DNA of 64,000 nucleotides, taken from contig HG738142.1 of assembly GCA_000499405.2 (NCBI GenBank), positions 30,763-94,762 on the forward strand. The letters run 5' to 3'. Below the pieces are notes generated by a model, which saw only the letters and a program-made list of their open reading frames with translations, was not told where the DNA came from and ran no database searches. The first letter of the stretch is position 1, and each line of letters opens with the position of its first letter. The stretch comes from Onchocerca volvulus. Taxonomy: Eukaryota > Nematoda > Chromadorea > Rhabditida > Onchocercidae. A program made the translations under genes and the position numbers. Shown one piece after another: positions 34,483-45,500 of this stretch.

Positions 34483-36561
34483 CTATTCAAGTTCGAGATC
34501 ATCACTAATTTCAATAGTATTTGCTCCAACAATTATTGAATTATCACCATCTTCCGCTCCAGCATGTGAACGTTCAACTTGTCCCAATTGACCACCGAAC
34601 ATTCGCATCAGACGCTGCATATATTTTAGAATAAGAAATTTAAAAAAAAAAGAACAAAAGCATGTTTATTTTGTAATTATCACTTATACTCAATTTTCTT
34701 AGTCGTTTTGGTTCTGAATCTGTTCATTTTATTCGACTGTTAATTTTTTGCAACAACTAACCTAATGATCATTTAGACATTATTCATTACAAAAATATAG
34801 ATAAAATAACTACACTCTAATAATGCAACAGATTTCTTCGAAATTCTCCAAACTACCTTACTCGTACTGATGAAAGAATTGATGTTAAAAAATATAGATG
34901 TTTAAGACTACTCTATATAAGACAAGCAGGCAGTACAACATAATCAAAATAATTTCTTATACATATGTTTCACATATTATTACTCCCCAATAATTAAAGA
35001 AAGAGACTAAAAAATACTAAATTCATTTCGAATTTGAAGACCTAATAACTGAAATAGAAAAACGATTAAATCTTACAGCTTTAGCTTCAGGTAACTTCTG
35101 TACCAGAAGGGCAAAATGTTCACTTGGCAATGTTTGTTGGAAAATTTGTATTAACTGTGATGGCTGACCACACAGCGTGATTGCATTACATAGATGTTCA
35201 ATACCATCAACAGTGTGTCCTATAATTGCAAAATAAAATTTGAATATATCAAACATAAGGTAATCAATCACTCTCATACAATTATATTACATCAGCAATT
35301 TAATTTAAACTTAATTCCAATTTATCCATTTCAAATAAATCCTATTTGTTTAAAAGCTTTTATAGAGCAAGTATGACTCAAAGATGCATCACAAATGAAA
35401 TCATTTCTCGAAAAAACCACGTTTCTATACTTCCAACTTCTAACCAGCATTTCAGGCTTATTAATAGGCCTTCTACTTACTTAGTAACACAATAAGAATA
35501 GTTATGGATGAATAACAGATTGGATAAGAAAACGTAATAGATGAATTTTAATGTAGTTTTGGCGTATTCTAACAGATTCCACTGAGGAAATGATCTAAAC
35601 AAAGTGAAAAGAAATTATAAGAACTATTAAATTTTAATAGAAAAAATAAAAAAAAAAAAAAAATTACCATCTGCTAAGAGTTCTTCACCTAATTGTACTT
35701 CTTGCAAGAAAAATGCCTGCATTTCAGTAGCATTTTGTGGATTTGGTAGACTTATCGGTTGCTTTTTTTTCGCTGTAGCGCGTCGTTCTGAAGCAAATCT
35801 TTTAACTAATTTGTTAAAACAATAATTCATTTATTTCCATCAATAATTTTATTAAAAATATAATTCAAGTGTAAGAATATTGATTTATGCTTGTTATAAC
35901 ATAATTTTTAAGACAAGCATATTCCATATTGGAACAACTAAAGCGTTTTTATAATCTATTTAGAAAATGAAACTGAAGGTAACATTACTACATGTATTAG
36001 TTTCATGAAAGAAAAATTGACGTTTCGAGTAAAACTTAAAATATTGATTGTTAATCTAGATTCTCGAAGATTCTTTTTTTTTTTCTACACTCCTAGATTC
36101 TTATTCTTCTCGTACTCTATTCCCTAGCCAAAATTTGCTATAATAAATCATTACAACAATCGAGCTTCGCTCGTGAAAAGAAAAATTATTCCATTATATT
36201 GCGAAAATTTAATTTTTTTACCCGTATGGAAATGAATAACAAAATGCCGATATAAAATATCAACTTTTTTTTTTTATATTTTAATAATTTCACAAATGTA
36301 AATTGGAAATTTTTTTGTCCACATTAAGAAAAATAATGAAAAAAAAAAAAAACAAAAAAATAAAACCATCATTAAGCGGGAAAATTTTTGAGAATTGAAA
36401 AATCACTTACGTTCACGTATTTTTTGTTTATAATCAGGTGCTGAACGTCTTTTATGATCAAAATAAATGCAATAACCAATAAATGCGGCAGCAGCAATAC
36501 CAGCTGCTGTGATAATTCGTTGTCGTGAAAAAGCACTCGATAGGAACGATTCACTTCCCAT
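34483..36561 (-). CDS. tomm-20: mitochondrial import receptor subunit TOM20
   Basis: Four exons join in phase: 36561-36411, 35787-35668, 35219-35077, 34614-34483 (546 nt, 181 aa), close to the usual length of metazoan TOM20. Residues 16-34 form the N-terminal membrane anchor (ITAAGIAAAAFIGYCIYFD) followed by the basic KRRS segment. The receptor domain carries FFLQEVQLGEELLADG, then AITLCGQPSQLIQIFQQTLP, where human TOM20 has closely matching wording. The tail ends in acidic residues (SDDLELE). TOM20 sits in the outer mitochondrial membrane as part of the TOM complex and binds amphipathic presequences through its TPR-like groove. The gap between LADG and the next helix is a little different from the vertebrate protein. 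The ATG lies next to an AAAG that could serve as a trans-splice site, though its pyrimidine tract is interrupted. Confidence 0.95.
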
Positions 36562-38565
36562 CTTTATTTTCCAAAAAAAAAAAATGAAATAAACTTGAAA
36601 TTCGAAATAATACGCAAAAAAAAAAAAGGGATAATATGATAAGAGATGAAATTCTGAAAATCAAATAACAATAATATAAATCATAACGCATAAGAAAACA
36701 CTAAAGATGATGAATTTTCGAAAATAATAAGAACTTGTGTTATGTGCGTATCATTATCGCAATATGATTTGTGATTAAAACGAATAAATCAATTATCCAA
36801 TTAATATCTTATTTTTTTAAACAATATTAAAAAAAAAGAAAAAAAAAACGACATCGGAAAATACGCGCAACTTTAAGAGCAAAGCTTAATCTTTTACTTA
36901 AATTAATCCTAATCTGAATATCTGATCATAAAAATTTCAAATTAGAAATGAAAATTCAAATTTACCTATCCTCAAGCAAGAACTCGAAATACAATGATAA
37001 ATTAAAATTTCAATCTTGGCATAAATATTAGAATGATTATAAAAAAAAAAAGAAATATGAAAATTTTTTCTCATAAATTGCATAAAATTTAAATTCAAAA
37101 TATTATCTATCTTATAATTTCTACATCAAGTAATCTTAAAAGATCAAAAAAATTGAGCCAATCTTTTCCGATTTAATTTTATCATAAAAAGATGAAAATA
37201 AGCGTGGAATTATTTTTTTTTTTGCTTGGAAGATTTCTGGAAAATTTTTTGCATGCTTTTTGAAGAATTGAATTTAATTTTATCTGCTGAAAAAGATCCG
37301 TTTAAATGATAAGGAAATTTCTAAAATTCGGGAAAAATTCGCTCTTTTATGAAGTCTATCCTAAAAAAAGAAAAAAAAAAAAAAGAAAGCTCACCCCACC
37401 ATGCAATAAACCTAAATCACAGTATTCTCGACTCAAACTCCAAATTCATAGCGAATCGAATTTCCTAAAACATCAATTTCCTCAACTAAAGGACTCTCCG
37501 TGTTTTACCATTTCCCGGTTTCGGCCCCATTCTTACAAAAAAAAATTTTCAAAGAAATAGGAGAAAAAAAAAGAAAATGTTTTATTTCAATTTTAGAAAT
37601 TTTCACGAATTTATAATTTCGCAAATCTATTTGCATTTGCTCGTCAAATAAGTGAGAGAAGATAAGAAAAAAGTATTTTTGAAATTTCTTTAAAATCAAA
37701 TAAAACATTTTTTTTCGTAACCAAATTTTACCTTCTATTTTATATTAAATCCATTTTTCAAGAAAAAAAAAAAGGGAAAAAAGGGGAAAGCAGATTCAAA
37801 TATGTAAAAATATTATACTTTAAATAGTAAATATAAAATTAAATTTAAACGAAAAATTTAAATTTTTTTTATAAATCAATTTTTGAATAGTTTTCTAAAA
37901 AAAAAAAATGTTTATCGATTATTTTAAAAATTTATCAACAAATATTGTTTGTATATTTTTTGATATTTTTACTTCTTATATCTTCTTTCATGTATTTGCT
38001 TTCTATTTCATCTCAATCATATGGATGCTTTTTATTTTATCAGACAAAAGATTTATTTTTTATTTGATGTTTAATAATTATATTTGATAAAGTATGTAAG
38101 CAAATAAGAAGAAATTTCAAAAAAAAAGATGAAAATGATGGCATATTAGACTATAATAAGGAAATTCAATACAATAGTAATAATAGCATTAATTAATTTA
38201 ACTTATTTTTAGGCCTCAAAATTATGAAATGCTAAAAATCTTACCTATTTTTTATTAACACATTAACTTTTTCTATTAATAATAATTTAATGAATCAAAA
38301 TCAGTAATTTGATAAAGCACGAAAAAATTTTATAGTAATTTTTATAGTCTGCTATTTCATTATAGAATCAATCTTAGAAGATTATCGAAATCAGAAAATC
38401 TTTAGAAATGAGTACACCAACAAAACTGGGAATTCCAGTGAATCGCATGGATGAGAAATAATACCCTTTAGTGAATTAAATACTGGATTCTGTTTTTATA
38501 AACTGAAAGTTGATGTTGATTAAGAAATTACTCATCAGATAGTTACACAATTGGTATCACTATAG
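36562..38565. other. gene-free stretch upstream of TOM20
   Basis: Very AT-rich. A 37306-37560 plus-strand frame is Lys-rich and has no recognisable domain or splice support. No repeats above homopolymers are obvious. Confidence 0.55.
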
Positions 38566-39010
38566 ATGGCTAAGTAAGCAATCTAAAAGCTAAATATATA
38601 CTAGATGCAACTTTTTTGAGGTGGAAGTTTAGTATAATTTTTGGCGGTTGGGTTTTAATTTCTAGGATTTTGAATGAAATATTATATTTCATATTTATAT
38701 GCAATCTAAAAATGCTTAATTACGGAAAAAGTTATGCGCTAGTCAAAATGATCTTACCTAAAAAAGTGAAGAAAAAATTTTGAATCGTTTCTCATTAAAA
38801 AAAAAAGTGAACAATAAAAATATTTAAAAATGCATTAGTTAATAGTGGAATTACTATGTTTAGTTTATCATAAAAGATTTCTATATATTCAAAACGGCAA
38901 TTTCAAAGATAGAATGAGCAGTTCTTCAATCTGGTAACGATAGGGTTTGATGTTAGTTTAGTTACATCTAGTATATATATATTTAGCTTTTAGATTGATT
39001 ACTTAGCCAT
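38566..39010. mobile_element. 445-bp element with about 48-bp terminal inverted repeats
   Basis: The left end 38566-38612 (ATGGCTAAGTAAGCAATCTA and on) and the right end 38960-39010, read in reverse complement (ATGGCTAAGTAATCAATCTA and on), match at all but two substitutions and a 4-bp TA indel. No ORF lies between. This is the form of a MITE (non-autonomous DNA transposon). Family unknown; a target duplication is not clear. Confidence 0.75.
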
Positions 39011-39610
39011 CGCAACTATTCCGGATGATGGAAGACACATTGCTATATCATTTTGGGATCGAATGCTGCGTGTCGCTATGTCATTTTGGAATCGTATGCT
39101 GCGAGAATCAGTCTAATTAGTAACATTTTACCAATTTCTCTAGATTTTTCCAACCCCATTACTGACAGTTTGCATTATTTGATCGTACATGCCTTTTTGC
39201 TCAAGCATTACCTTAGTAATATTTGATTGGACATATGAAAGAAGATTATCCGTGTTGTAATTTTATTCACGACGCAACTCTACATCAAACGAAGCAACAG
39301 CAGAAGAATGATTCATTCTCAGCTGTGCTCAACAATCGTGCAGCCCAACTGCATGTCACTATGCTCGCAACCATGCAGTTCAGCTGCATGTCGCTCTGCT
39401 CGTATTTGAGTTATTCATTGTTTTTTCCCTCAGTTTTATTTGCAGTTAATCGTTGTATTATTTCGCTGCATAAGTTCTTAACCGAAGTTTGATCTGCGAA
39501 GCATTATTTGGATGAAACTAAAGCAGGTCGAACTGCATCCAACCTGCTCCCGAACTGTCCTCGAAAAAAATGGACTGTCCTCGGAATTCAAAGTACTCGA
39601 ATTATTCTCG
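39011..39610. other. less AT-rich unassigned segment
   Basis: Contains a two-copy repeat of ATTTTGGRATCGWATGCTGC at 39049-39104 and similar short duplications CTGCATGTCRCTMTGCTCG at 39350 and 39383. CTGTCCTCG occurs twice near 39555-39580. An 89-codon plus-strand frame (39223-39492) has no domain. It may be old repeat DNA. Confidence 0.4.
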
Positions 39611-40527
39611 AAGTAATTTGAGAATATCCAAGCAAATTGATCACTGGATTTTTCTTTCCTTTGTCACTTGAAAAGAAGAATAAATTTTCTTGACTAGCGA
39701 TTTACTGCTATTGTTGCGTTGATCTGTGTCGTTGTAAAACTGTCGCTCCAAATGTTGTTATTTCCATTTCATCGTTCGATCTTGATTATATTGCCCGGAA
39801 GATTAAGACAATATTTGCAAAATAGCTTGATAATTGAATGATTTCATAAAATGTTAATTTCATTAATTAACCATTTTCTTTTTCTTCATTTTTAAAATTT
39901 AAATTTTTGCAGTTATATTCATTTATTTCAATTTTTTAGCATCACAACGGATTATTAGCATAATTGCAAAAATAGTTATTCTAATTATCACAAAATTTAC
40001 TACTATAATTGTTATAAAATGACGAATATCTTAGCGAAAGAAATAATTAAAACAATCTGATCAAATAGTTTAATGCATTACTTCCAGTTTAATCAATTTG
40101 TTACAAATTATTGATTGTAGAAATATTAAAATAACAATTAAAATTCCCATGACAAAATTTCCCTTTTTCAATTTCAAATTTTCCCGTACTCAAATTTTTT
40201 TTACATATTTACCAAAAGGCTAAGTTCAATCAATACAGATGAAATGAATCAGAAATAATCTATCATCATTGAATTTTCCATATACAATTAAAATCTTACT
40301 AAAAAATTTGCCAAAAAATAATCAAAATTTTGCATTAAAAAAAGTTTTTTTTTCAATTAAAAATAACTTTCAAATGATTTGGAGTAGAATTTTTTTTTTT
40401 AAATTTAACTTTGCATGAATAAAACCCAATATAATAAATGAAAATCAATAATCATTTCGGGAACTATCTCATCAAAATATAACCACAATTACTGAAATTC
40501 TTATTACAAATATTTAAACTTCTGGAG

Positions 40528-40862
40528 AGCTATTAATTTTATTTTATTAAAGTGATTTTCAATCCTATCAAAAAATCAATAATTCTATAATTTCACACTA
40601 TTGCAAGTTATATTACATCAGTTAGAACTAAAACGACTGAATTTCGATACAGAATCCTCTAATCCGATTTCAAAGATGCAAAAGGCGGGAGAAGAAATCC
40701 TACCGGAATACATATCCCGGAATTGTTTTAGTCGGAAAAATGCCCTTTTTTTCTTTTTTTTCTTATTCCCCAAAAAATAACTTGCAAATGGTATGAAACA
40801 TAGAATTATTGATTTTTTGATAGGATTGAAATTCGCTTTAATAAAAGATAAAATTAATGGCT
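40528..40862. mobile_element. 335-bp element with about 62-bp terminal inverted repeats
   Basis: Left 40528-40588 and the reverse complement of 40800-40862 share AATCCTATCAAAAAATCAAT then AATTCTAT exactly, and the outer part AGCYATTAATTTTATYTTTT with small changes. The centre (40672-40735) is GC-richer (GCAAAAGGCGGGAGAAG, CATATCCCGGAATTG). No transposase is encoded. A MITE-type element is the best reading. Confidence 0.78.
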
Positions 40863-41220
40863 ACAGATCTGACTGTAACAATTGCTGGCCAAATGCCAAT
40901 TTCCGGAATTTTTGGAATGGCTGAGAAGATGTGGAAATCACGTACGAAAGAAATTTTAGGCCAAACGCAAAGGCGGTAAAGAAGCGGAGCGGTAGATTGC
41001 GTCGGGAGTTGCGGAGTATTTGGGTAACTAATCGAATGTTAGGATAGTCGAGGAGGTGTTGGGTAAGCTCTGAGATGGTTTTCGGGTAAGTTGGATGGTT
41101 TTCGGGTAAGTTGGAAGCTATTCGGTAGACATCGAGATGTTCGGATAACAGGTAATTCGTGTTCATGTAACTGGCGGATTATTGCGTGGGAAGTGAGGTT
41201 TGTTCTGGTGGACAACAGAT
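40863..41220. other. GC-richer segment with a 20-bp tandem duplication
   Basis: ATGGTTTTCGGGTAAGTTGG occurs back to back at 41074-41093 and 41094-41113. The minus-strand 101-codon frame 41166-40861 covers the segment but shows no known domain, and it overlaps the inverted-repeat end, so I treat it as doubtful. Confidence 0.4.
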
Positions 41221-41939
41221 AAGTTTAATTAAGGTTTTCGCAAGTTTCATATATCAATCAGCCCAAAAAAAAAAAAAAAAAGCCCAAAATGGCTATATTC
41301 GCAACATAACATGAAACATACGAAAAAAGTCGCATGTAAATTTTAGTGATTATACACGTTTAACATAACATGAAATGTAACACATAAAATCAAATATTCC
41401 TATAGATATTTGTAGGTGTTGCAAATTCACTGTTTGTATTGATATATTTTCATATTTATGATTACTTGCGTGAAATTTTTATTTATCGAACGTGAAAACA
41501 TTGACGTCAAGGTTTGAATCTGGAAATATGGTAGAAGCTGGCATAATTTTTTCAGAAGTTTCTGTAAAGTTTTATATTGATATTGTGAATTTAGTTCGGT
41601 TTATTGTCTCTTATTTTTGTCATCGTTTAATTTTTTCTTGAGATTTGAATTTTTTTAAAATAAATCTAAAGCTTTAAAATTTTCGTGATATATATTTAAA
41701 GCTGGGTCAATTTCATAGCATCTGTTTACCTTCTTATGGATTTAAATTCTTTCTCATAGCACGATAATTCCTACAGGAAGTATATTTCACATGTTATTCT
41801 TTACGACTTAAAATTTTTTTAGAATTTTATAAATTTTTGAGGTATAAGTTACACGGAGCTTTACGTGTTTGAATTTAAAAGGAATCAAAAACAATCTTTT
41901 AAACCATGAATTTGAATTCATATATTTGTTTTAAATTTT

Positions 41940-42543
41940 ATGCAAAAAGATTTTCCAGTAGTTATACTCTTTTTTCGCGGTACTCTGCATATCGGATATA
42001 TTATTTGCATGGAACTTATTTTAACCATACTTATATTCCTGGATAATGTTCACGTATTAAATTGTGGCGTAATAGTAGCTTGTACTGTCTTGCATTTGCG
42101 ACAGTCAAGATATAACTCGGTATGAATAATTTGAAGAAAAAATGGGGAATTGAAAGCTAAATTTAGTTTTCAATAAATTTGAATCTAAATAAAACTTGAT
42201 GTAATTATTTTTAATTGCTGCGGTAGTCACTGCCAGAATATTACGAAAAACACCAGTAATTATGCTACTTCGTTTATGAAAATAATAGGATAAAGATAAT
42301 TAAGCAGCAATTATTTTAAAAAAAATTAAACGAACGGAAATGATTCGTAAATTTGTAATTTTTTCAGGAAGTTCGTTCATATAGTTCTCTGCTTGTTGCA
42401 AAGTCATTAGAACATCAAGTCATTAAAATATTAAAGAATAATAGTAATTTTTTGAAAAGTGAATATAAAACTTTAATGCTGCTTGAAGTAGGCGATTTCC
42501 AAGGCTTGAAAATTCTACGAATTTTTTTCCTTGATCGTTTTTG
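41940..42543 (+). CDS. possible two-exon gene end, unknown product
   Basis: An open frame at 41960-42118 ends SRYNS before a donor GTATGA, and an exon beginning after TTTTTTCAG at 42367 continues in phase 0 with EVRSYSSLLVAKSLEHQVIK and stops at 42543. The first part has a hydrophobic stretch (LILTILIFLDN). Upstream exons were not identified with confidence. The alternative is that the acceptor at 42367 receives a spliced leader and the segment is the 5' UTR of the coiled-coil gene that starts at 42588. No family recognised. Confidence 0.25.
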
Positions 42544-42587
42544 ATTATAAAGTTGAGTTTGAATTTAAAGATTGGATTTGAACGAAA

Positions 42588-45500
42588 ATGTCATTCGGAG
42601 ATTCGTTGAACAAACTTTTCGAACAATATGATCAAGAAATGGCCGATGTTGAAGTAGATCTTGCAGTACATGTCAGCTTTTTCTTCATTTGCATGTTTAA
42701 TGAGCATGATAGCAAGTATAGAAACAAAGATGCACACATATGTTTAGGCAAATCGGGAAGTAAATTCGCTTAATATTGTTAACATGCGTTTGGCATATGT
42801 TGCATTAAGAATTCATTTCTTTTTTAAAATTTTTTGGCTAAAATGGTAGAGAAAGTCAGGAAAATCTTCTTTATTATGCTATACCGAACGAATTGTTATT
42901 TTTTTAATCATTTCAGGAGAAACTTCTAAAGTTCATGAAGGAAAAGCACTCAACTAATGAACAGCAAATATCATCCATGCAAAAAAACACAGAACAAACG
43001 GAAAAAGAGATGCAACTACTGGATGAGAAGACAAATGAACTTGTTCAGAGGTTTTTTTTTCTCTTTTTTTTTTTTTTTTTTTAAAATATATGTGTGGGAT
43101 TCGTAAATTTCGCAGTTTTGATCCTTTTTAAATTATTGCTTACACTCCATTTTAGTTGATTTTTCAGTACCAGCTTACAAAGCGAGAAAATTGAGAAATT
43201 GAAATCTGTGCAAAAGCAAATTACGAGTGATATCTATAATGGTTGGTAAAGTTTCTGAATTTTTGTAAGAATTGCTGTTTGGTCAAATTATATCTTTATG
43301 ATCTCATATAATTTGAAAATGTACATTCATATTCACAGCCGTATTACATGGGGTATTTTGCTGTTAAAATGTGATTCGGATCATTGAATATTTAATCAAT
43401 TTCTAACATTGGTTTTTTTTTTTTTTGATTATGATAAGCTTGAATAAAGATATTTTGATTTTATTTGTATAGGCTTATTTAATACAAATTCTGGTTACCA
43501 ACATAAAAATAACAGCAATAATTGCTTCTAGCAGTTGTTTATCATAACAACAATAATTGCGTTAAGCAGTTGTTTATAAAAACAACAATAATTGATTTCA
43601 GCTCAAAATTGTTTACTTACGGCTCAAAATGGTGTTCGAAAAGATCTGGAAAAATTGCATTCGATGGAAACAGAAGTTCAGAAATTTCTCGAAAGCCATT
43701 TAGTTTCACCGAATTTTTCTGGCGGTAAAATAAATAATTTGTTGAAAAATTACTACTCTGAAAAATTTGATTTTACTTTTTCTTAGTTGAAAGTAATCTT
43801 CAATAGCTTCCAGTTGATCTAAGGTTGCGAAATTATCAAAAAACATTCTCTTCGCAGGTGCAGGAATCAATCAACAATTTAGCCTCAGTGGTTCGTCTGT
43901 TTTAATTTCTCTATATTCCTTAATATAATTTTAGTATTATTGATTTAATGCAACTGGAAATTTGAAAGGTTAATTTAATATGATGAATTTATGAAGTTCA
44001 AAGAGTGAATAGTATATCGAAGACTTCAGATTTGTGTGATAATTGATGACAAATTTATAAGATAGAAATGAATAAGTAAAAAGTTATTTGATCAAAAGAT
44101 GATAAAAAACTTTCGATTTTAGAATCATTCATGATAAAATATCAGTATTATAATGTAAACTATTATCGATAACTGATTAGTATCAAATAAGGAAACAGAT
44201 CAAGACAGTGTATATTGTAAAATTCTTTATGCCGAATTGTTTGTTTAGAAATCATTTGCGGATGAAGCTGATCGCCTGAAGGATCTTGAGAAAGCTGTGA
44301 AAGAAATCAAAATGGATGTGATTAATTTGGAGGAACAAATTGGTCAGGGCTGAATAACGTAAATCGAAGGATGATAACTACCAGGATATACTTTGAATAA
44401 ATTCAGCGTCTTTTAATTCATTTCATTATTCTTTATTATCTCAGATTAAATCAAAATTGTTGATAAATGTTGAATTCAGGTAATGCTGATGCTCAGCGTT
44501 CGGCGTGGCATAAAAAAATTGCCCAGTTGAATGCCAAATGTGAAGGGGAAAAGCAACGACGGAATGCTATATCGGAAAAATATAAACAGCGTAAGAAGCA
44601 TATTGCAGAACTTACACGTGCTCTTAACGATCGTAAGAACGATAAGAAAATGCTTTCCGAAAGCATGAATGCTAAGGAGCAGGAATTGGTTGGTATTACT
44701 GCTTTTGCAAAGATACTAATGTGCATAAATCCATTTCTTTTTTCTTGATAAGATTTAGGAATGAAATAATATTATTCTGCCCATGATATTATCTAGTTTC
44801 TAATTTTTTTTTTCCTTTTGAATTTTCTTCATTTTCAAAGTTTCTGTTTACAGAACAGAAACAAGGATCATTTGAAGAAGAAAAATGCCGATATTGCAGC
44901 TATTCAACAAGAAATAGATACAATAACAGAGGATTTAGCCAAGCTTGAAAAACTTGTGAAATTTGAACACGAGACGCACGAACAAAAAGTGCAGGAAATT
45001 AAGGTCTGTAAGCATTTGTCCTCAGAATATTATCAGCCAACATCGTTTTAATTAGATGGCTGATATCTGTAAAGCTTCTCTTTTAAATATTAGTACATGG
45101 TCATATGAGCGTTCTCTTATTAGTACATGGTCTATGAGCGTAATCTTCAGAACCACCCAACTATTCGGCAAGCTACGGAATAGTTGGGTGGTTCTGAAGA
45201 TCACGCTTTTTTAAGACAGACTTTTGTATTAAAATATTTTTATTAAGTATTTGTTTTTTATTATTTATTTTTCATTTGCAATTTTCGTTAATTATTCGAT
45301 ACGCAGGAAAAAGGTGAAGCCGATATATGTGCTATAAAGTCAGTCTTGATGGCTCTACATGAAAAGGAAAGTGTAAAGCTTCTGCAGGTAAATAGTGAGG
45401 ACTTTTATTTTCAATTGAACCTTACTTACGTGCCTATAAAGATGTTCTTGTAATTTACAATATTAAACAAAAAATTATTAAGATTCAACAAGCTCATGCT

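Noticed and set aside
40861..41166. 101-codon minus-strand ORF as a gene
   Set aside because: No domain, overlaps an inverted-repeat end and a 20-bp tandem duplication, no supporting neighbouring exons.
44493..44726. Minus-strand ORF opposite exon 7 of the coiled-coil gene
   Set aside because: Antisense shadow of a verified in-phase exon.
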